From contig JAFEAB010000099.1 in the NCBI GenBank assembly GCA_018266615.1, forward strand, positions 1-62,591: 62,591 nt of DNA, in the 5' to 3' direction. This stretch comes from Bacteroidota bacterium. Lineage in GTDB: Bacteria > Bacteroidota > Bacteroidia > Chitinophagales > Chitinophagaceae. The position numbers and the translations under genes were made by a program. Of the stretch, positions 1 through 8,459 are shown piece after piece. Below the pieces are notes generated by a model. It did no database searches, was not told the origin of the DNA, and was given only the letters and a program-made list of their open reading frames with translations. Position 1 is the first letter of the stretch. Every line of letters begins with the position of its first letter.

Positions 1-156
1 AGTATCCTAAATCCCGTTGAAAGACGGAAGAAAACCAACTCTGAACCAGGATAAATGAATTGAAACACCCAGAGAATTCCCAAATCCTGAAAAACCAACA
101 GGCAAAAGTTGGTCAAAAAATTAAAGCCCGGATCCCAAATCCGGGTTTTTTATTTT
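1..156 (+). ncRNA. 3' part of a structured RNA (copy A), cut by window edge
   Basis: No open frame covers this stretch. It resembles 680-762 word by word: AAATCCCGTT (9-18 against 680-689), GAAGAA (27-32 against 709-714), CCAGG (46-50 against 727-731), and TCCCAAATCCTGAAAA (78-93) against TCCCAATCCTGGAAAA (747-762). Both copies can form an outer CCAGG/CCTG stem around an inner hairpin whose bases differ but still pair (GAATT/AATTC at 57-61/75-79 here, GATTTC/GAAATC in the other). A second hairpin CCAAC/GTTGG follows and then an intrinsic terminator at 127-156. The 5' end is outside the window. The RNA call is an inference from structure; no known family is recognised. Confidence 0.4.
127..156 (+). 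terminator. Intrinsic terminator
   Basis: CCCGGAT (127-133) pairs with ATCCGGG (139-145) around a 5-base loop, followed by a T-rich tract. It ends the transcript entering from the left edge. Confidence 0.8.
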
Positions 157-369
157 CAGCATCCCAATCTATTTTCAAAATTTACGAGTTTAATCGTGCC
201 CTAATTTATCCATAACAACAGGTCTCTCCCCGGATACCTTTCTTCTCCCTATTTAAAAATGGGGGCTTGCCCCCATTCGCCATCGTATATTCCCTTCCGA
301 AATTTTTCCGGATAATACCTGGCAATATTTCATCCTGCAGGTCCAAATCCGAAAACAGGCTTTAGTAAA

Positions 370-423
370 ATTACGATACGGATAATCGTAATTAAGTCAA
401 CTGAAATTCCGTTGAATTACGAT
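370..423 (+). repeat. Three copies of the 8-mer ATTACGAT
   Basis: ATTACGAT occurs at 370-377 and 416-423 in direct orientation and as its reverse complement ATCGTAAT at 385-392. The first two are inverted arms around 7 bases. It lies about 50-100 bases upstream of the putative promoter at 469-499 and could be a regulator-binding site or chance in AT-rich DNA. Confidence 0.3.
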
Positions 424-468
424 AAAACACTGTAAAATAGGAAGCAACAAAAATGGGCATTGTTGCTC

Positions 469-499
469 TTGAATAGAAATTATTACCGCCGCATCTTTG
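469..499 (+). promoter_or_regulatory. Candidate promoter of the small RNA at 503
   Basis: TTG at 469-471, a 20-base spacer, and CATCTTTG at 492-499, one mismatch from the Bacteroidota -7 consensus TAnnTTTG. Transcription would begin about at 503, exactly where the long paired stem of the next feature starts. Confidence 0.5.
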
Positions 500-502
500 C
501 AA

Positions 503-629
503 TAGAAGTTGATTGATAGGAATTAAATAATATCAATCATTATCCAAGATCCTTTCCAAACATCCAATTTCCAATATCATCCTGAAAGCCTAAATCCAGT
601 ATCAGTCAACTTCTACTTTTTTTGTTTTT
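503..629 (+). ncRNA. Small structured RNA, possibly 6S-like
   Basis: Bases 503-518 pair with 600-615 over 16 consecutive positions (15 Watson-Crick pairs and one T-G wobble), so the 5' and 3' ends of a roughly 113-base RNA close on each other. The stem is followed by seven T, a G and five T (617-629), as at a terminator, and is preceded by a promoter-like element whose predicted start coincides with the stem. The interior (519-599) is largely unpaired and C-rich, with an alternative hairpin GATTGATA (511-518) / TATCAATC (531-538). A long rod closed end-to-end with a big internal bubble is the architecture of 6S RNA, and Bacteroidota carry a 6S-Flavo class of about this size; assignment to that class is a guess. 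There is no coding potential on this strand. Confidence 0.55.
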
Positions 630-659
630 CATTCCCCTATCCATAGAGCAGAAAGAATC

Positions 660-835
660 AAAAGAGAGTCCTCGCCACAAAATCCCGTTTAATCCTATAT
701 TCTTCGTTGAAGAACCAAAGTGAGACCCAGGTGATTTCCTCTGAAATCCCAATCCTGGAAAAGCATGACTTACTTTAGTTAGGCAACCACTCTTATCCAC
801 AGCTAACATGAAAAACATGGCTGTGGATTTTTTTT
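660..835 (+). ncRNA. Structured RNA (copy B) or structured leader of the next gene
   Basis: Contains a perfect hairpin TTCTTC/GAAGAA (700-714), a compound hairpin CCAGG (727-731) / CCTGG (754-758) enclosing GATTTC/GAAATC (733-748), a possible closing stem AGAGT (666-670) with ACTCT (789-793) that continues imperfectly inward, and a terminator at 795-835. It is a diverged copy of 9-93. Either a free small RNA or an attenuator-type leader, because its terminator abuts the start codon at 836. I checked for a cobalamin riboswitch, given the BtuF-like gene downstream, and do not see its B12 box. Confidence 0.4.
795..835 (+). terminator. Strong intrinsic terminator directly before the 836 start codon
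   Basis: ATCCACAGC (795-803) and GCTGTGGAT (820-828) form a 9-bp stem; the loop can itself pair CATG with CATG. It is followed by eight T (828-835). The next base is the A of the first possible ATG of the downstream gene. Confidence 0.85.
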
Positions 836-1627
836 ATGCACTTTTGCCCCATGATTCTCCAATCCACTTCATATTTTGAAAGCCTGCCTGCCCGGGTTAT
901 ATCTCTTGTTCCATCACAAACAGAATTATTATTTCACCTTGGGTTATCCGGGGAAGTAATAGGAATCACCAAATTTTGTGTTCATCCTTCCCAATGGCGG
1001 AAAGAAAAAAATCTGATTGGGGGTACGAAAAATCCAAACCTTGATCGGATCATATCCCTATCCCCTTCTCTTATCATCGCCAATTTTGAAGAAAACCGGA
1101 AAGAAGATATTGAAGCACTGGCTACCTTATTCCCGGTATGGATTACAGATGTTTTTAATTTGGAATCCGCCTTACAAATGATTGGAGACCTGGGGGAATT
1201 ACTTCACAAAGGGCGAGAGGCAGAAAATTTACAAAGGGAAATCAGGGAAAAACAAACACAAAACTCCCGGATGCTTAGGAACAAGGAATTTATTTCGGTG
1301 GCTTACCTTATCTGGAAAAAGCCATATATGACCCTTGGCGGAGATACCTTCATTCACGCCATGCTTCATGAGGCTAAATTCAGAAATGTATTTGGAGAAG
1401 AAAAAAGGTATCCACAAATAAGTCTGTCGGATCCAAGGTTAGCATGTGCCGACCTGATCCTCCTTTCCACAGAACCCTACCCCTTTTCTGAAAAGGACCG
1501 GGAAGAAATAAAAATAATCTTTCCAAATAAAAAAGTAATCCTGGCCGATGGTGAAATGTTTTCCTGGTTTGGAAGCCGCTTACGGGAAGCCTTTCCCTAC
1601 TTAACATCCCTCAGAAACCAACTATAA
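836..1627 (+). CDS. Helical-backbone metal receptor (BtuF/TroA-type periplasmic-binding-protein fold)
   Basis: 263 residues. The stretch from residue 19 (PARVISLVPSQTELLFHLGL) and the following GEVIGITKFCVHP and LDRIISLSPSLIIANFEENR are typical of cobalamin and siderophore binding components of ABC importers (BtuF, FepB). The fold should be two lobes joined by a long helix. I see no signal peptide or lipobox: the first 15 residues are not hydrophobic enough, so the protein may be cytoplasmic or start elsewhere. The alternative ATG at 851 (Met6) also lacks a signal. No permease or ATPase gene is adjacent, so it is an orphan. Substrate (cobalamin, haem, corrinoid) cannot be told from the sequence. 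The gene begins directly after a terminator. Confidence 0.8.
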   Translation: MHFCPMILQSTSYFESLPARVISLVPSQTELLFHLGLSGEVIGITKFCVHPSQWRKEKNLIGGTKNPNLDRIISLSPSLIIANFEENRKEDIEALATLFPVWITDVFNLESALQMIGDLGELLHKGREAENLQREIREKQTQNSRMLRNKEFISVAYLIWKKPYMTLGGDTFIHAMLHEAKFRNVFGEEKRYPQISLSDPRLACADLILLSTEPYPFSEKDREEIKIIFPNKKVILADGEMFSWFGSRLREAFPYLTSLRNQL

Positions 1628-1706
1628 TCATGTCGTTGCAGGAACGGTTATTCGTTAATAATGAGTATCTTGGGCACTCAAAAATGACGGAACCAATCCG
1701 AATATT

Positions 1707-1714
1707 TAAATTTG
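1707..1714 (+). promoter_or_regulatory. -7 promoter box TAAATTTG for the aldolase gene
   Basis: Perfect match to the Bacteroidota TAnnTTTG element, 16 bases before the ATG at 1731. No convincing -33 TTG is seen at the usual distance. Confidence 0.6.
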
Positions 1715-1730
1715 CATAAAATTTTATAAA

Positions 1731-2789
1731 ATGGCTTCAAACAAAATTGTGGAATTATTGGGCAGTGATGCCGACAGCTTGTTATCCCATCAGTGTAAAA
1801 CAATAACGAAGGATCAGTTACACCTTCCTTCTCCCAATCATATAGAAGAAATATGGGTAAATAGTAACCGGAATAATAATACCCTTCGCAGCCTGCAGGG
1901 GATGTTCGATCATGGAAGGCTGGGGGGAACCGGATATTTGTCCATTTTGCCAGTGGATCAGGGGGTGGAACACAGCGCCGGTGCATCCTTTGCTCCTAAC
2001 CCGGCCTATTTTGATCCTGAAAATATAGTAAAACTTGCTATTGAGGGAGGTTGTAATGCCGTATGTTCCACTTTTGGAACCCTGGCTATCATCAGCCGGA
2101 AATTTGCGCACCGTATTCCCATGATGGTGAAACTAAATCACAATGAGTTTTTTAGTTATCCAAACCGGTACGATCAGGTCATGTTTGGGCAGGTAAAAGA
2201 TGCCTGGAATATGGGAGCCACTTCTGTGGGTGCTACCATTTATTGGGGAAGTGCCGAAAGTACCCGCCAATTACAGGAAGTATCCCAGGCCTTTGAGCTG
2301 GCTCATTCTCTGGGTATGGCCACCATACTCTGGTGCTATGTTCGGAACAGTGCATTTAAAATTGATGGCGTGGATTATAGTACAGCCGCGGATTTCACCG
2401 GCCAGGCAAATTACCTGGGTGTCACCATCCAGGCAGACATCATCAAACAAAAATTACCTACCAATAATGGCGGTTATCTTGCCACCAAACACGGAAAAAC
2501 CTCGCCCTTAGTGTATGATAAACTGACATCCAAACACCCCATCGATCTTTGCCGCTACCAGGTAGCGAATTGCTATATGGGCCGCGTAGGCTTAATTAAT
2601 AGCGGGGGGGAAAGTAAAGGAGCCAGCGACCTCTCAGAAGCCGTAACCACCGCCGTTATTAATAAACGCGCAGGAGGTACAGGGCTTATATCGGGAAGAA
2701 AAGCCTTCCAACGCCCCATGAAAGAAGGTGTGGAAGTGCTGAATGCCATCCAGGATGTATATCTGGATAAAAGCATCACTATTGCCTAA
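1731..2789 (+). CDS. fbaB: Class I fructose-bisphosphate aldolase (FbaB/DhnA type)
   Basis: 352 residues. Catalyses reversible cleavage of fructose 1,6-bisphosphate to dihydroxyacetone phosphate and glyceraldehyde 3-phosphate in glycolysis and gluconeogenesis, using a Schiff-base lysine rather than zinc. Diagnostic stretches are [17 protein letters not shown] near residue 78, [13 protein letters not shown] near 134, [13 protein letters not shown] near 165 and [13 protein letters not shown] near 319, which are those of the archaeal-type class I family (TIM barrel). Length fits the bacterial FbaB group. It is a cytoplasmic enzyme, transcribed from its own promoter; accD follows after 47 bases. 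Confidence 0.9.
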   Translation: MASNKIVELLGSDADSLLSHQCKTITKDQLHLPSPNHIEEIWVNSNRNNNTLRSLQGMFDHGRLGGTGYLSILPVDQGVEHSAGASFAPNPAYFDPENIVKLAIEGGCNAVCSTFGTLAIISRKFAHRIPMMVKLNHNEFFSYPNRYDQVMFGQVKDAWNMGATSVGATIYWGSAESTRQLQEVSQAFELAHSLGMATILWCYVRNSAFKIDGVDYSTAADFTGQANYLGVTIQADIIKQKLPTNNGGYLATKHGKTSPLVYDKLTSKHPIDLCRYQVANCYMGRVGLINSGGESKGASDLSEAVTTAVINKRAGGTGLISGRKAFQRPMKEGVEVLNAIQDVYLDKSITIA

Positions 2790-2836
2790 TCTGAATATTT
2801 GCCCAATTCAATATCACGAAACCCTAACTTTAGTGT

Positions 2837-3748
2837 ATGGCAATAGATGAAGATTTTGACGCCAACCTCACCGGTGAAAATAACGCCAACGAACAGTTGA
2901 AACCCAACTGGTTTAAGCGGATTAAAAAAGGTATCCTTACCTCTACCAAAGATAAAAAGGATGCCCCCGAAGGTTTATGGTCTAAATGCCCGAACTGTAA
3001 ATACACCTGCACCGTTTCCGAACTTTCCGAAAACGATTTTGTTTGCCCGCAATGCGATTTTCATCACCGTATTGGAAGTGAGGAGTATTTTAATATTTTG
3101 TTTGATAACCATTCCTATACCGAATTTTTTGCCAATATCCGGTCTAAGGACTTCCTTGGATTTGTTGACCTGAAGCCGTATAGTAAACGGTTGGAAGAGA
3201 CATATTCCAAAACAGATATTCACGATTCCATCACCGTAGCCCATGGGAAAGTACATGAAAACGATCTGGTAGTAGCCTGTATGGATTTTGAATTTATTGG
3301 CGGAAGCCTGGGCAGTGTTATGGGGGAAAAAATCAGCCGGGCCTGCGATTACTGCCTCGAGCATCGATTTCCATTCATGATCATCAATAAAAGCGGGGGC
3401 GCCCGTATGATGGAAAGTGCATTCTCACTCATGCAACTTGCAAAAACTTCGGGCAAGCTATCGCAATTGGCAGAAGCCCGCATCCCTTATATCTCGCTCT
3501 GTACCGACCCCACCTTTGGAGGAACAACGGCTTCATTTGCCATGCTGGGCGATATAATTTGTGGCGAACCAGGTGCTCTCATTGGATTTGCAGGGCCCCG
3601 GGTAATTAAAGAAACCATCCGTAAAGAATTACCGGAAGGGTTCCAACGCAGCGAATTCCTATTGGAACATGGCTTTCTCGATTTTATCCTTCACCGTAAA
3701 GAACTTAGAGATAAAATGGGAATACTACTTAACCTGTTTAAAGAATAA
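2837..3748 (+). CDS. accD: Acetyl-CoA carboxylase carboxyltransferase subunit beta
   Basis: 303 residues. With AccA it transfers the carboxyl group from biotin-BCCP to acetyl-CoA, giving malonyl-CoA for fatty acid synthesis. An N-terminal zinc ribbon is visible with C51, C54, C70 and C73 (CPNC and CPQC pairs), followed by the crotonase-like domain with [18 protein letters not shown] and [16 protein letters not shown]. Length is normal. A near-consensus -7 box TAACTTTA at 2825-2832 lies only 4 bases before the ATG, so the mRNA could be leaderless or nearly so. smpB follows after 14 bases. Confidence 0.95.
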   Translation: MAIDEDFDANLTGENNANEQLKPNWFKRIKKGILTSTKDKKDAPEGLWSKCPNCKYTCTVSELSENDFVCPQCDFHHRIGSEEYFNILFDNHSYTEFFANIRSKDFLGFVDLKPYSKRLEETYSKTDIHDSITVAHGKVHENDLVVACMDFEFIGGSLGSVMGEKISRACDYCLEHRFPFMIINKSGGARMMESAFSLMQLAKTSGKLSQLAEARIPYISLCTDPTFGGTTASFAMLGDIICGEPGALIGFAGPRVIKETIRKELPEGFQRSEFLLEHGFLDFILHRKELRDKMGILLNLFKE

Positions 3749-3762
3749 GATCGGCCCAAAAA

Positions 3763-4200
3763 TTGGAACTGAATAATAAAAAAGCATTTTTCGAATACTA
3801 TTTTGAAGCCCGGTACATTGCCGGGCTTGTTCTCTTTGGTACCGAAATCAAATCCCTGCGGGAAGGAAAAGCCAGCTTTAATGATGCATACTGCTATTTC
3901 AACCAGGGTGAGCTGTTTATTAAAAGCTTACACATTGCGGAATATAGCTTTGGAACCTATACGAATCACGAGCCCACGCGCGACAGAAAGTTGTTGCTAA
4001 ATAAGCGGGAACTGTCAAAATTGGAAGCTAAAACCCGGGAAAAGGGATATAGTATCATCCCACTTCGTTTATTCATCAACGAAAATGGAATCGCAAAACT
4101 GGAAATAGGCCTCGGCCGTGGCAAAAAATCATTTGACAAACGCAACAGTATCAAAGAAAGAGAAAGCGAAAGGAATATCAAACGGAAATATGGTTTGTAG
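3763..4200 (+). CDS. smpB: SsrA-binding protein SmpB, TTG start
   Basis: 145 residues. Binds tmRNA and delivers it to stalled ribosomes for trans-translation. Family motifs: AFFEYYFEARYIAGLVLFGTEIKSLREGKAS at the N-terminus (beta barrel), NHEPTRDRKLLLNKREL, and the basic C-terminal tail ending KRNSIKERESERNIKRKYGL, which folds in the decoding centre. No ATG fits; TTG at 3763 gives the normal N-terminus and length. It is 14 bases downstream of accD on the same strand, so probably co-transcribed. The tmRNA gene itself is not in the window. Confidence 0.93.
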   Translation: MELNNKKAFFEYYFEARYIAGLVLFGTEIKSLREGKASFNDAYCYFNQGELFIKSLHIAEYSFGTYTNHEPTRDRKLLLNKRELSKLEAKTREKGYSIIPLRLFINENGIAKLEIGLGRGKKSFDKRNSIKERESERNIKRKYGL

Positions 4201-4476
4201 AGAAGGGCTTCAATGCGGATATTAACGAGTTAGGATTTTTAACTAACCAATGGTGGTACTAGACAGGATAATTTTTCTCCCCCCTTCTGGCAACAGGAAA
4301 GGGACTTTAGTCTTATTAATATTGAAAAAGCAAAAAATCGGAGGCATTTTGCTGCCCCCTCCCCGGGGGTAAAAATAGGCACCGAAAAAATTTGAACAAA
4401 GAATTTAAACTGAATAAAATTCAGCTCAACCTTAATTTTATTTACTTCAAATGGAGGAAATAAACACCTGCTATCC

Positions 4477-5907
4477 TTAACATTCCGAAAGGCCCAGCGG
4501 TACATTCACGGCAAGTCCGCCATCTGCCGTTTCCTTATACTTGCTGTTCATATCCAGGGAAGTCTCCCACATGGTTTTAATAACACCGTCGAGCGAAACT
4601 TTGGCAAAATCGGGGGCGCCCAATAAAGCCAACTGGCTGGCGGTAATGGCTTTAATCGCACCCATGGTATTTCGTTCAATGCAGGGTACCTGAACCAGTC
4701 CCTTAATGGGGTCGCAGGTCATGCCCAAATGATGCTCCATGGCAATTTCCGCGGCCATCATCGATTGACGTTGGGTACCACCCATACTTTCCGTAAGGGC
4801 GGCGGCGGCCATTGAACTGCTCACGCCAATTTCGGCCTGGCATCCACCCATTGCTGCAGAGATCGTGGCTCCCTTTTTGAAAATACTTCCCATTTCTGAA
4901 GCGGTCAGCAAAAAATGAAGAATTTTATCGGGCGAATCTCCATCACAAAACAATATATAATACATTAAGACGGCTGGAATAACTCCTGCTGCCCCATTCG
5001 TGGGGGCCGTTACAACCCTTCCAAAGGATGCGTTTTCTTCATTCACTGCGAGGGCAAAGCAACTCACCCAATCGAGAATATAAGAAAAGCCGGATCCTCC
5101 ACTTTTAATGGCCGTCTTCCATTCTTCCAAACTCGCATATTCTTTCCCGGCTAAAAGTTTATTATTGAGACCTGCGGCGCGCCGCTTTACAGAAAGGCCG
5201 CCAGGCAGGTAATCCATCTTACTATTTACTCCCCTAAATATGCAATCCTGCATCACTTTCCAAATATTTAATAAGGATTCCCGGGTTTCAGATTCCGGGC
5301 GCCAGGCACTTTCATTCTCCAAAACTACCTCGTGAATGGCTAATCCTGTTTTCATGCACCAATGGAGCAGGTCATCGGCATGATCAATTGGAAAAGGTAA
5401 TTCTTTTGATGAAACACTGCCTCCTTCCTCCCCTTCCTTAATTACAAATCCGCCACCAATCGAATAAAAGGTTTCGGCAAATTTTTCATCATTTTGAAGG
5501 GTAACCAGGAAGGTTAAGGCATTCGGATGGAAAGGAAGTGATTCTGAAAACAGGAACTCAATATCTTCGGAGGGATTGAAGGGCACTTCGTGTAAGCCGC
5601 CCAATACAATCCGGTTCATGGAAGCTATGTCTGAAATTTTCGGAAAAACATCTTCTACCGGAATGGTTTCGGGATTGGCTCCTGATAATCCAAGCTGAAC
5701 GGCAATATCAGTTCCATGTCCTTTTCCTGTCTTAGCCAGCGAACCATATAATATTACTTCGATATGGCTAACGCTATATAGTAAATGCTTTTGTTTTAAC
5801 GAATTGATAAACAGAAGGCCTGCTTTCCACGGGCCAAGAGTATGGCTGCTACTGGGGCCAATCCCAATCTTAAACATATCAAATACCGAAATTGCTTCGC
5901 GGCCCAT
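4477..5907 (-). CDS. sdaA: L-serine ammonia-lyase (L-serine dehydratase), iron-sulfur type
   Basis: 476 residues, single-chain type. Deaminates L-serine to pyruvate and ammonia with a 4Fe-4S cluster. The N-terminal beta domain starts [20 protein letters not shown], the classical family signature; the catalytic alpha domain carries the cluster cysteines in [21 protein letters not shown] and VQVPCIERN. The start follows the FKBP lipoprotein gene (5926-6423) by 18 bases, so the three minus-strand genes 6796 to 4477 look like one operon. Downstream (4201-4476) lies about 280 bases between convergent genes with no convincing gene. Confidence 0.93.
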   Translation of the reverse strand: MGREAISVFDMFKIGIGPSSSHTLGPWKAGLLFINSLKQKHLLYSVSHIEVILYGSLAKTGKGHGTDIAVQLGLSGANPETIPVEDVFPKISDIASMNRIVLGGLHEVPFNPSEDIEFLFSESLPFHPNALTFLVTLQNDEKFAETFYSIGGGFVIKEGEEGGSVSSKELPFPIDHADDLLHWCMKTGLAIHEVVLENESAWRPESETRESLLNIWKVMQDCIFRGVNSKMDYLPGGLSVKRRAAGLNNKLLAGKEYASLEEWKTAIKSGGSGFSYILDWVSCFALAVNEENASFGRVVTAPTNGAAGVIPAVLMYYILFCDGDSPDKILHFLLTASEMGSIFKKGATISAAMGGCQAEIGVSSSMAAAALTESMGGTQRQSMMAAEIAMEHHLGMTCDPIKGLVQVPCIERNTMGAIKAITASQLALLGAPDFAKVSLDGVIKTMWETSLDMNSKYKETADGGLAVNVPLGLSEC

Positions 5908-5925
5908 TTATTTATCGAACTGCTT

Positions 5926-6423
5926 TTAAGAAACGTTATGCAGCTTGATCACAAACTTAAGATAAGAATTTGCCGGAACAATCACCTGCCCCATATTATT
6001 CCTAACATCTGTTTGGCCATAGGCCAGGCTCGGAGGAATATATAATGTAAAATAGCTACCTGCCTTTGTTAACATAAGCCCTTTCTGCCATCCGGCAATG
6101 GCGGCCCCCAGGGCAAAATCAATGGGGGTAGCCTGGGCCTCAAATATGTAGCCATTGGAGAGCAGCGAACCTTGGTAAGTAACTGAAACAGTAGAGCAAA
6201 TGGCAGGAACAGCCCCCGTTCCCAGTGTATCTATCCGGTAAAATAACCCGGAAGGGTGTTGGATAGCCACAATACTATTCAGGGTGAGGTAATGCTGTAG
6301 CGAGTCAATTTCAGTTTGCGGTGCCACGACGTTTGATTCTACATAATGGCATTTATCGGATTTCTTATTACAGGCCGAAAGAAAGATAACAGAGGTAAGC
6401 AGAAGGAAAAATCCTTTTCTCAT
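5926..6423 (-). CDS. FKBP-type peptidyl-prolyl isomerase, lipoprotein
   Basis: 165 residues. The N-terminus MRKGFFLLLTSVIFLSAC is a lipoprotein signal with lipobox LSAC, so Cys18 should be acylated and the protein anchored in an outer or inner membrane leaflet. Residues about 80-165 form an FKBP domain (VTYQGSLLSNGYIFE, GWQKGLMLTKAGSYFTLYIP, LAYG, VIVPANSYLKFVIKL), expected to isomerise Xaa-Pro bonds in exported proteins. The N-terminal 60 residues are a spacer. It is the middle gene of a probable operon with a small membrane protein and serine dehydratase; no functional link with the latter is obvious. Confidence 0.85.
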   Translation of the reverse strand: MRKGFFLLLTSVIFLSACNKKSDKCHYVESNVVAPQTEIDSLQHYLTLNSIVAIQHPSGLFYRIDTLGTGAVPAICSTVSVTYQGSLLSNGYIFEAQATPIDFALGAAIAGWQKGLMLTKAGSYFTLYIPPSLAYGQTDVRNNMGQVIVPANSYLKFVIKLHNVS

Positions 6424-6463
6424 TTTATAAGAGGTTTAAAAAAGTGAAAGACTTCAAATTCGA

Positions 6464-6796
6464 TTAATTTGCTGCATCCCTGTTCAATTTCTCTTTTAAT
6501 TCCAGGTAATACTGTTCATTTTGTTCCCATTTAAAGTGCATCCTGAAATAAGCTATAAAAACTATCAGGATAAATAACGCAAGGAGCATGGTTGGTACCG
6601 ATACCGTGAGTGCAGCAGAAATCTTCGTGTACCAGTCGGGGGAAAAATAGTAAACCAATATAGGAGAAAGGAAAATAGGCGCACAAAAAATGATTGCCAT
6701 CGGCAGTCCTCTAATTAATTTTGATAAGGGCTTCGATTCCGGTTCCCGCACCTTTTCCCAATATTGGATAAAGTACCTCTCTTTTTCAGTCATCAT
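6464..6796 (-). CDS. Small two-helix membrane protein of unknown function
   Basis: 110 residues. Two hydrophobic segments are visible (about 30-50 and 60-84) with a charged N-terminus and a basic/acidic C-terminal helix rich in Gln, Glu and Lys. No family recognised. A perfect -7 box on the minus strand (TAACTTTG, 6801-6808) starts the operon that continues into the FKBP lipoprotein and sdaA, and leaves almost no leader. Confidence 0.65.
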   Translation of the reverse strand: MMTEKERYFIQYWEKVREPESKPLSKLIRGLPMAIIFCAPIFLSPILVYYFSPDWYTKISAALTVSVPTMLLALFILIVFIAYFRMHFKWEQNEQYYLELKEKLNRDAAN

Positions 6797-6800
6797 TTTA

Positions 6801-6852
6801 CAAAGTTAACCCTTTGGCCTGTTTGCATTTTAGCTTATATCTTGTAAGTTTA
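6801..6852. promoter_or_regulatory. Divergent promoter region
   Basis: TAACTTTG on the minus strand (complement of 6801-6808) fires leftwards into the small membrane protein. TAAGTTTA (6845-6852), one mismatch from TAnnTTTG, fires rightwards into the gene starting at 6870. Confidence 0.5.
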
Positions 6853-6869
6853 CGAAAGAAAGTATTCGC

Positions 6870-7763
6870 ATGAAAATAGAGCATCTGATTGTTCAGCAAC
6901 TCTTCCGGAATAAAAAAGTAACCCTTCAGGATATAGGTAGTTTTTATCTTTCAGGAGAAGTGATATTGCCACCCGAGCCCGACAAGGGACTTGAACTTCC
7001 GGAAAATGCGGTACGCTTTGAATTCGACAGGCATGCCCCGCTGGATGAGGATTTCATTGCCTTTATTGTGGAAAAAACCGGGAAAATGCGGCCGCTTGCC
7101 AGTTCCGATCTTGAATCCTTCAGCCTGTTTGCCCGGCAATTCATCAATATTGGAAAGCCCTTTACGGTTGAAGGGCTTGGAGTTTTGCAGAAAAACCAGG
7201 AAGGTAATTATGAATTTGTACCGGGCATTGAAATCCACCCTCCGGCCTCTACCCAGGCCGCAACACCCTTAAAAGAAAAGCAGGTAGAGGATATTCAATT
7301 CTCCATATCAAAAACACCCAGGCCTAAAAGCAGAAAATGGGGATGGTTGGGATTAATCCTCTTCATCCTTGCCGTTATGGCATCTGTTTTCTTTTATCTG
7401 AAAGACCGAAAAGAAAACAATGAACTTCAAAAATTTATTCCTGCGGCAGATACGATAAAAAAAGATAAACCGCCTTTGATACCGGACTCGGCAACTCTTC
7501 GAAACAACTTAATTGCCAAAAGGGATTCAACACAAAAAAATGACAGCCTGCAACTGGTATTCAAATCATATAACAGTTATGCAGCCGCACGGTCAGCATT
7601 GGAAAAATTCAGAACCTTTGGGCATGCTGCAAATATGTTTGTTTCGGCGGATTCCTCTAAATATGAATTGTACTTAAGTTTTCCCAGGCCTATTGCAGAT
7701 ACCACACGAATTATTGACTCCATTGGAAGATTCTTTGGCACAAAGGCATATATAAGAAAATAA
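6870..7763 (+). CDS. Membrane protein with HU-like N-domain and SPOR-like C-domain
   Basis: 297 residues. Residues 1-120 match the bacterial CCDC81-type HU-like fold (IEHLIVQQLFRNKKVTLQDIGSFYL; FSLFARQFINIGKPFTVEGLGVLQ). A basic linker (150-156) leads to one transmembrane helix at 158-177, then a charged linker and a C-terminal 70 residues (228-297) with the beta-alpha-beta pattern of a SPOR peptidoglycan-binding domain (LVFKSYNSYAAARSALEKF). The topology would place the HU-like part in the cytoplasm and SPOR in the periplasm, so it could link chromosome or cytoplasmic scaffold to septal wall. DNA binding is not shown; the HU-like group may bind protein instead. Confidence 0.75.
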   Translation: MKIEHLIVQQLFRNKKVTLQDIGSFYLSGEVILPPEPDKGLELPENAVRFEFDRHAPLDEDFIAFIVEKTGKMRPLASSDLESFSLFARQFINIGKPFTVEGLGVLQKNQEGNYEFVPGIEIHPPASTQAATPLKEKQVEDIQFSISKTPRPKSRKWGWLGLILFILAVMASVFFYLKDRKENNELQKFIPAADTIKKDKPPLIPDSATLRNNLIAKRDSTQKNDSLQLVFKSYNSYAAARSALEKFRTFGHAANMFVSADSSKYELYLSFPRPIADTTRIIDSIGRFFGTKAYIRK

Positions 7764-7768
7764 ATTAA

Positions 7769-8452
7769 ATGAAGAAAACCTGGATCGTAATCCTGTTCTG
7801 GCTCGTAATTGCGGCCGGGTGCCTGGTAGCAGAACGCAACATCCCTTTAGCAGATTATTTTTTAAAACCCCTGATTATCCTCCTGCTAATATTTTGGCTG
7901 AAGGCAGAAGTTCCCTTTTCAAAAATCCCTGTTTTAATGCTGGCCGGGCTGATATTTTCCTGGCTGGGAGATATACTCTTAATGTTCGACAAAGCGTACC
8001 CGGTTTGCTTTATTCTGGGTCTCCTTTCCTTTCTCATTACGCATATTTTATACAGCATTTGGTTTATCCGGCAGCGTAAGCAACATCCGGCTCCACCTTT
8101 GAATATAAAATACCTCTTCCTTGTTTTCGGATATGCCATTTTGTTAGTTTCATTCTTATATCCGCATCTGGGATCGTTAAAATTTCCGGTATTTTTCTAT
8201 GCGTTAGTAATTTCCATCATGTTGTTAACTACCCTTTCATTTCCCCATTATTCTCAGGCAAAACCATACTTTGTAACCGGCGCACTATGGTTTATCATTT
8301 CCGATTCGCTGTTGGCTATAAATAAGTTCATGATCGACCTTCCCTTTGCCTCTACCCTTATTCGCTTCACTTACGCAATGGCCCAGTTTCTGATTGTGGC
8401 AGGAATAATTCGATACAGAAATACCCAGGGTGCAGTAAATTTGAAGACATAA
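7769..8452 (+). CDS. YhhN/TMEM86-family membrane protein (lysoplasmalogenase-like)
   Basis: 227 residues with seven to eight hydrophobic segments covering nearly the whole protein. [10 protein letters not shown] near residue 67 and the later [17 protein letters not shown] near 170 carry the conserved Asp residues of the YhhN family, whose animal members hydrolyse the vinyl-ether bond of lysoplasmalogens. It lies 5 bases after the HU/SPOR gene and 7 before the J-protein gene, so one transcript is likely. Activity in bacteria without plasmalogens is uncertain. Confidence 0.8.
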   Translation: MKKTWIVILFWLVIAAGCLVAERNIPLADYFLKPLIILLLIFWLKAEVPFSKIPVLMLAGLIFSWLGDILLMFDKAYPVCFILGLLSFLITHILYSIWFIRQRKQHPAPPLNIKYLFLVFGYAILLVSFLYPHLGSLKFPVFFYALVISIMLLTTLSFPHYSQAKPYFVTGALWFIISDSLLAINKFMIDLPFASTLIRFTYAMAQFLIVAGIIRYRNTQGAVNLKT

Positions 8453-8459
8453 TTTAACC

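Noticed and set aside
660..835. Cobalamin riboswitch before the BtuF-like gene
   Set aside because: The B12 box and the other invariant blocks of that aptamer are not found.
4239..4505. 88-residue minus-strand ORF
   Set aside because: Overlaps the end of the sdaA gene in another frame and has no coding character.
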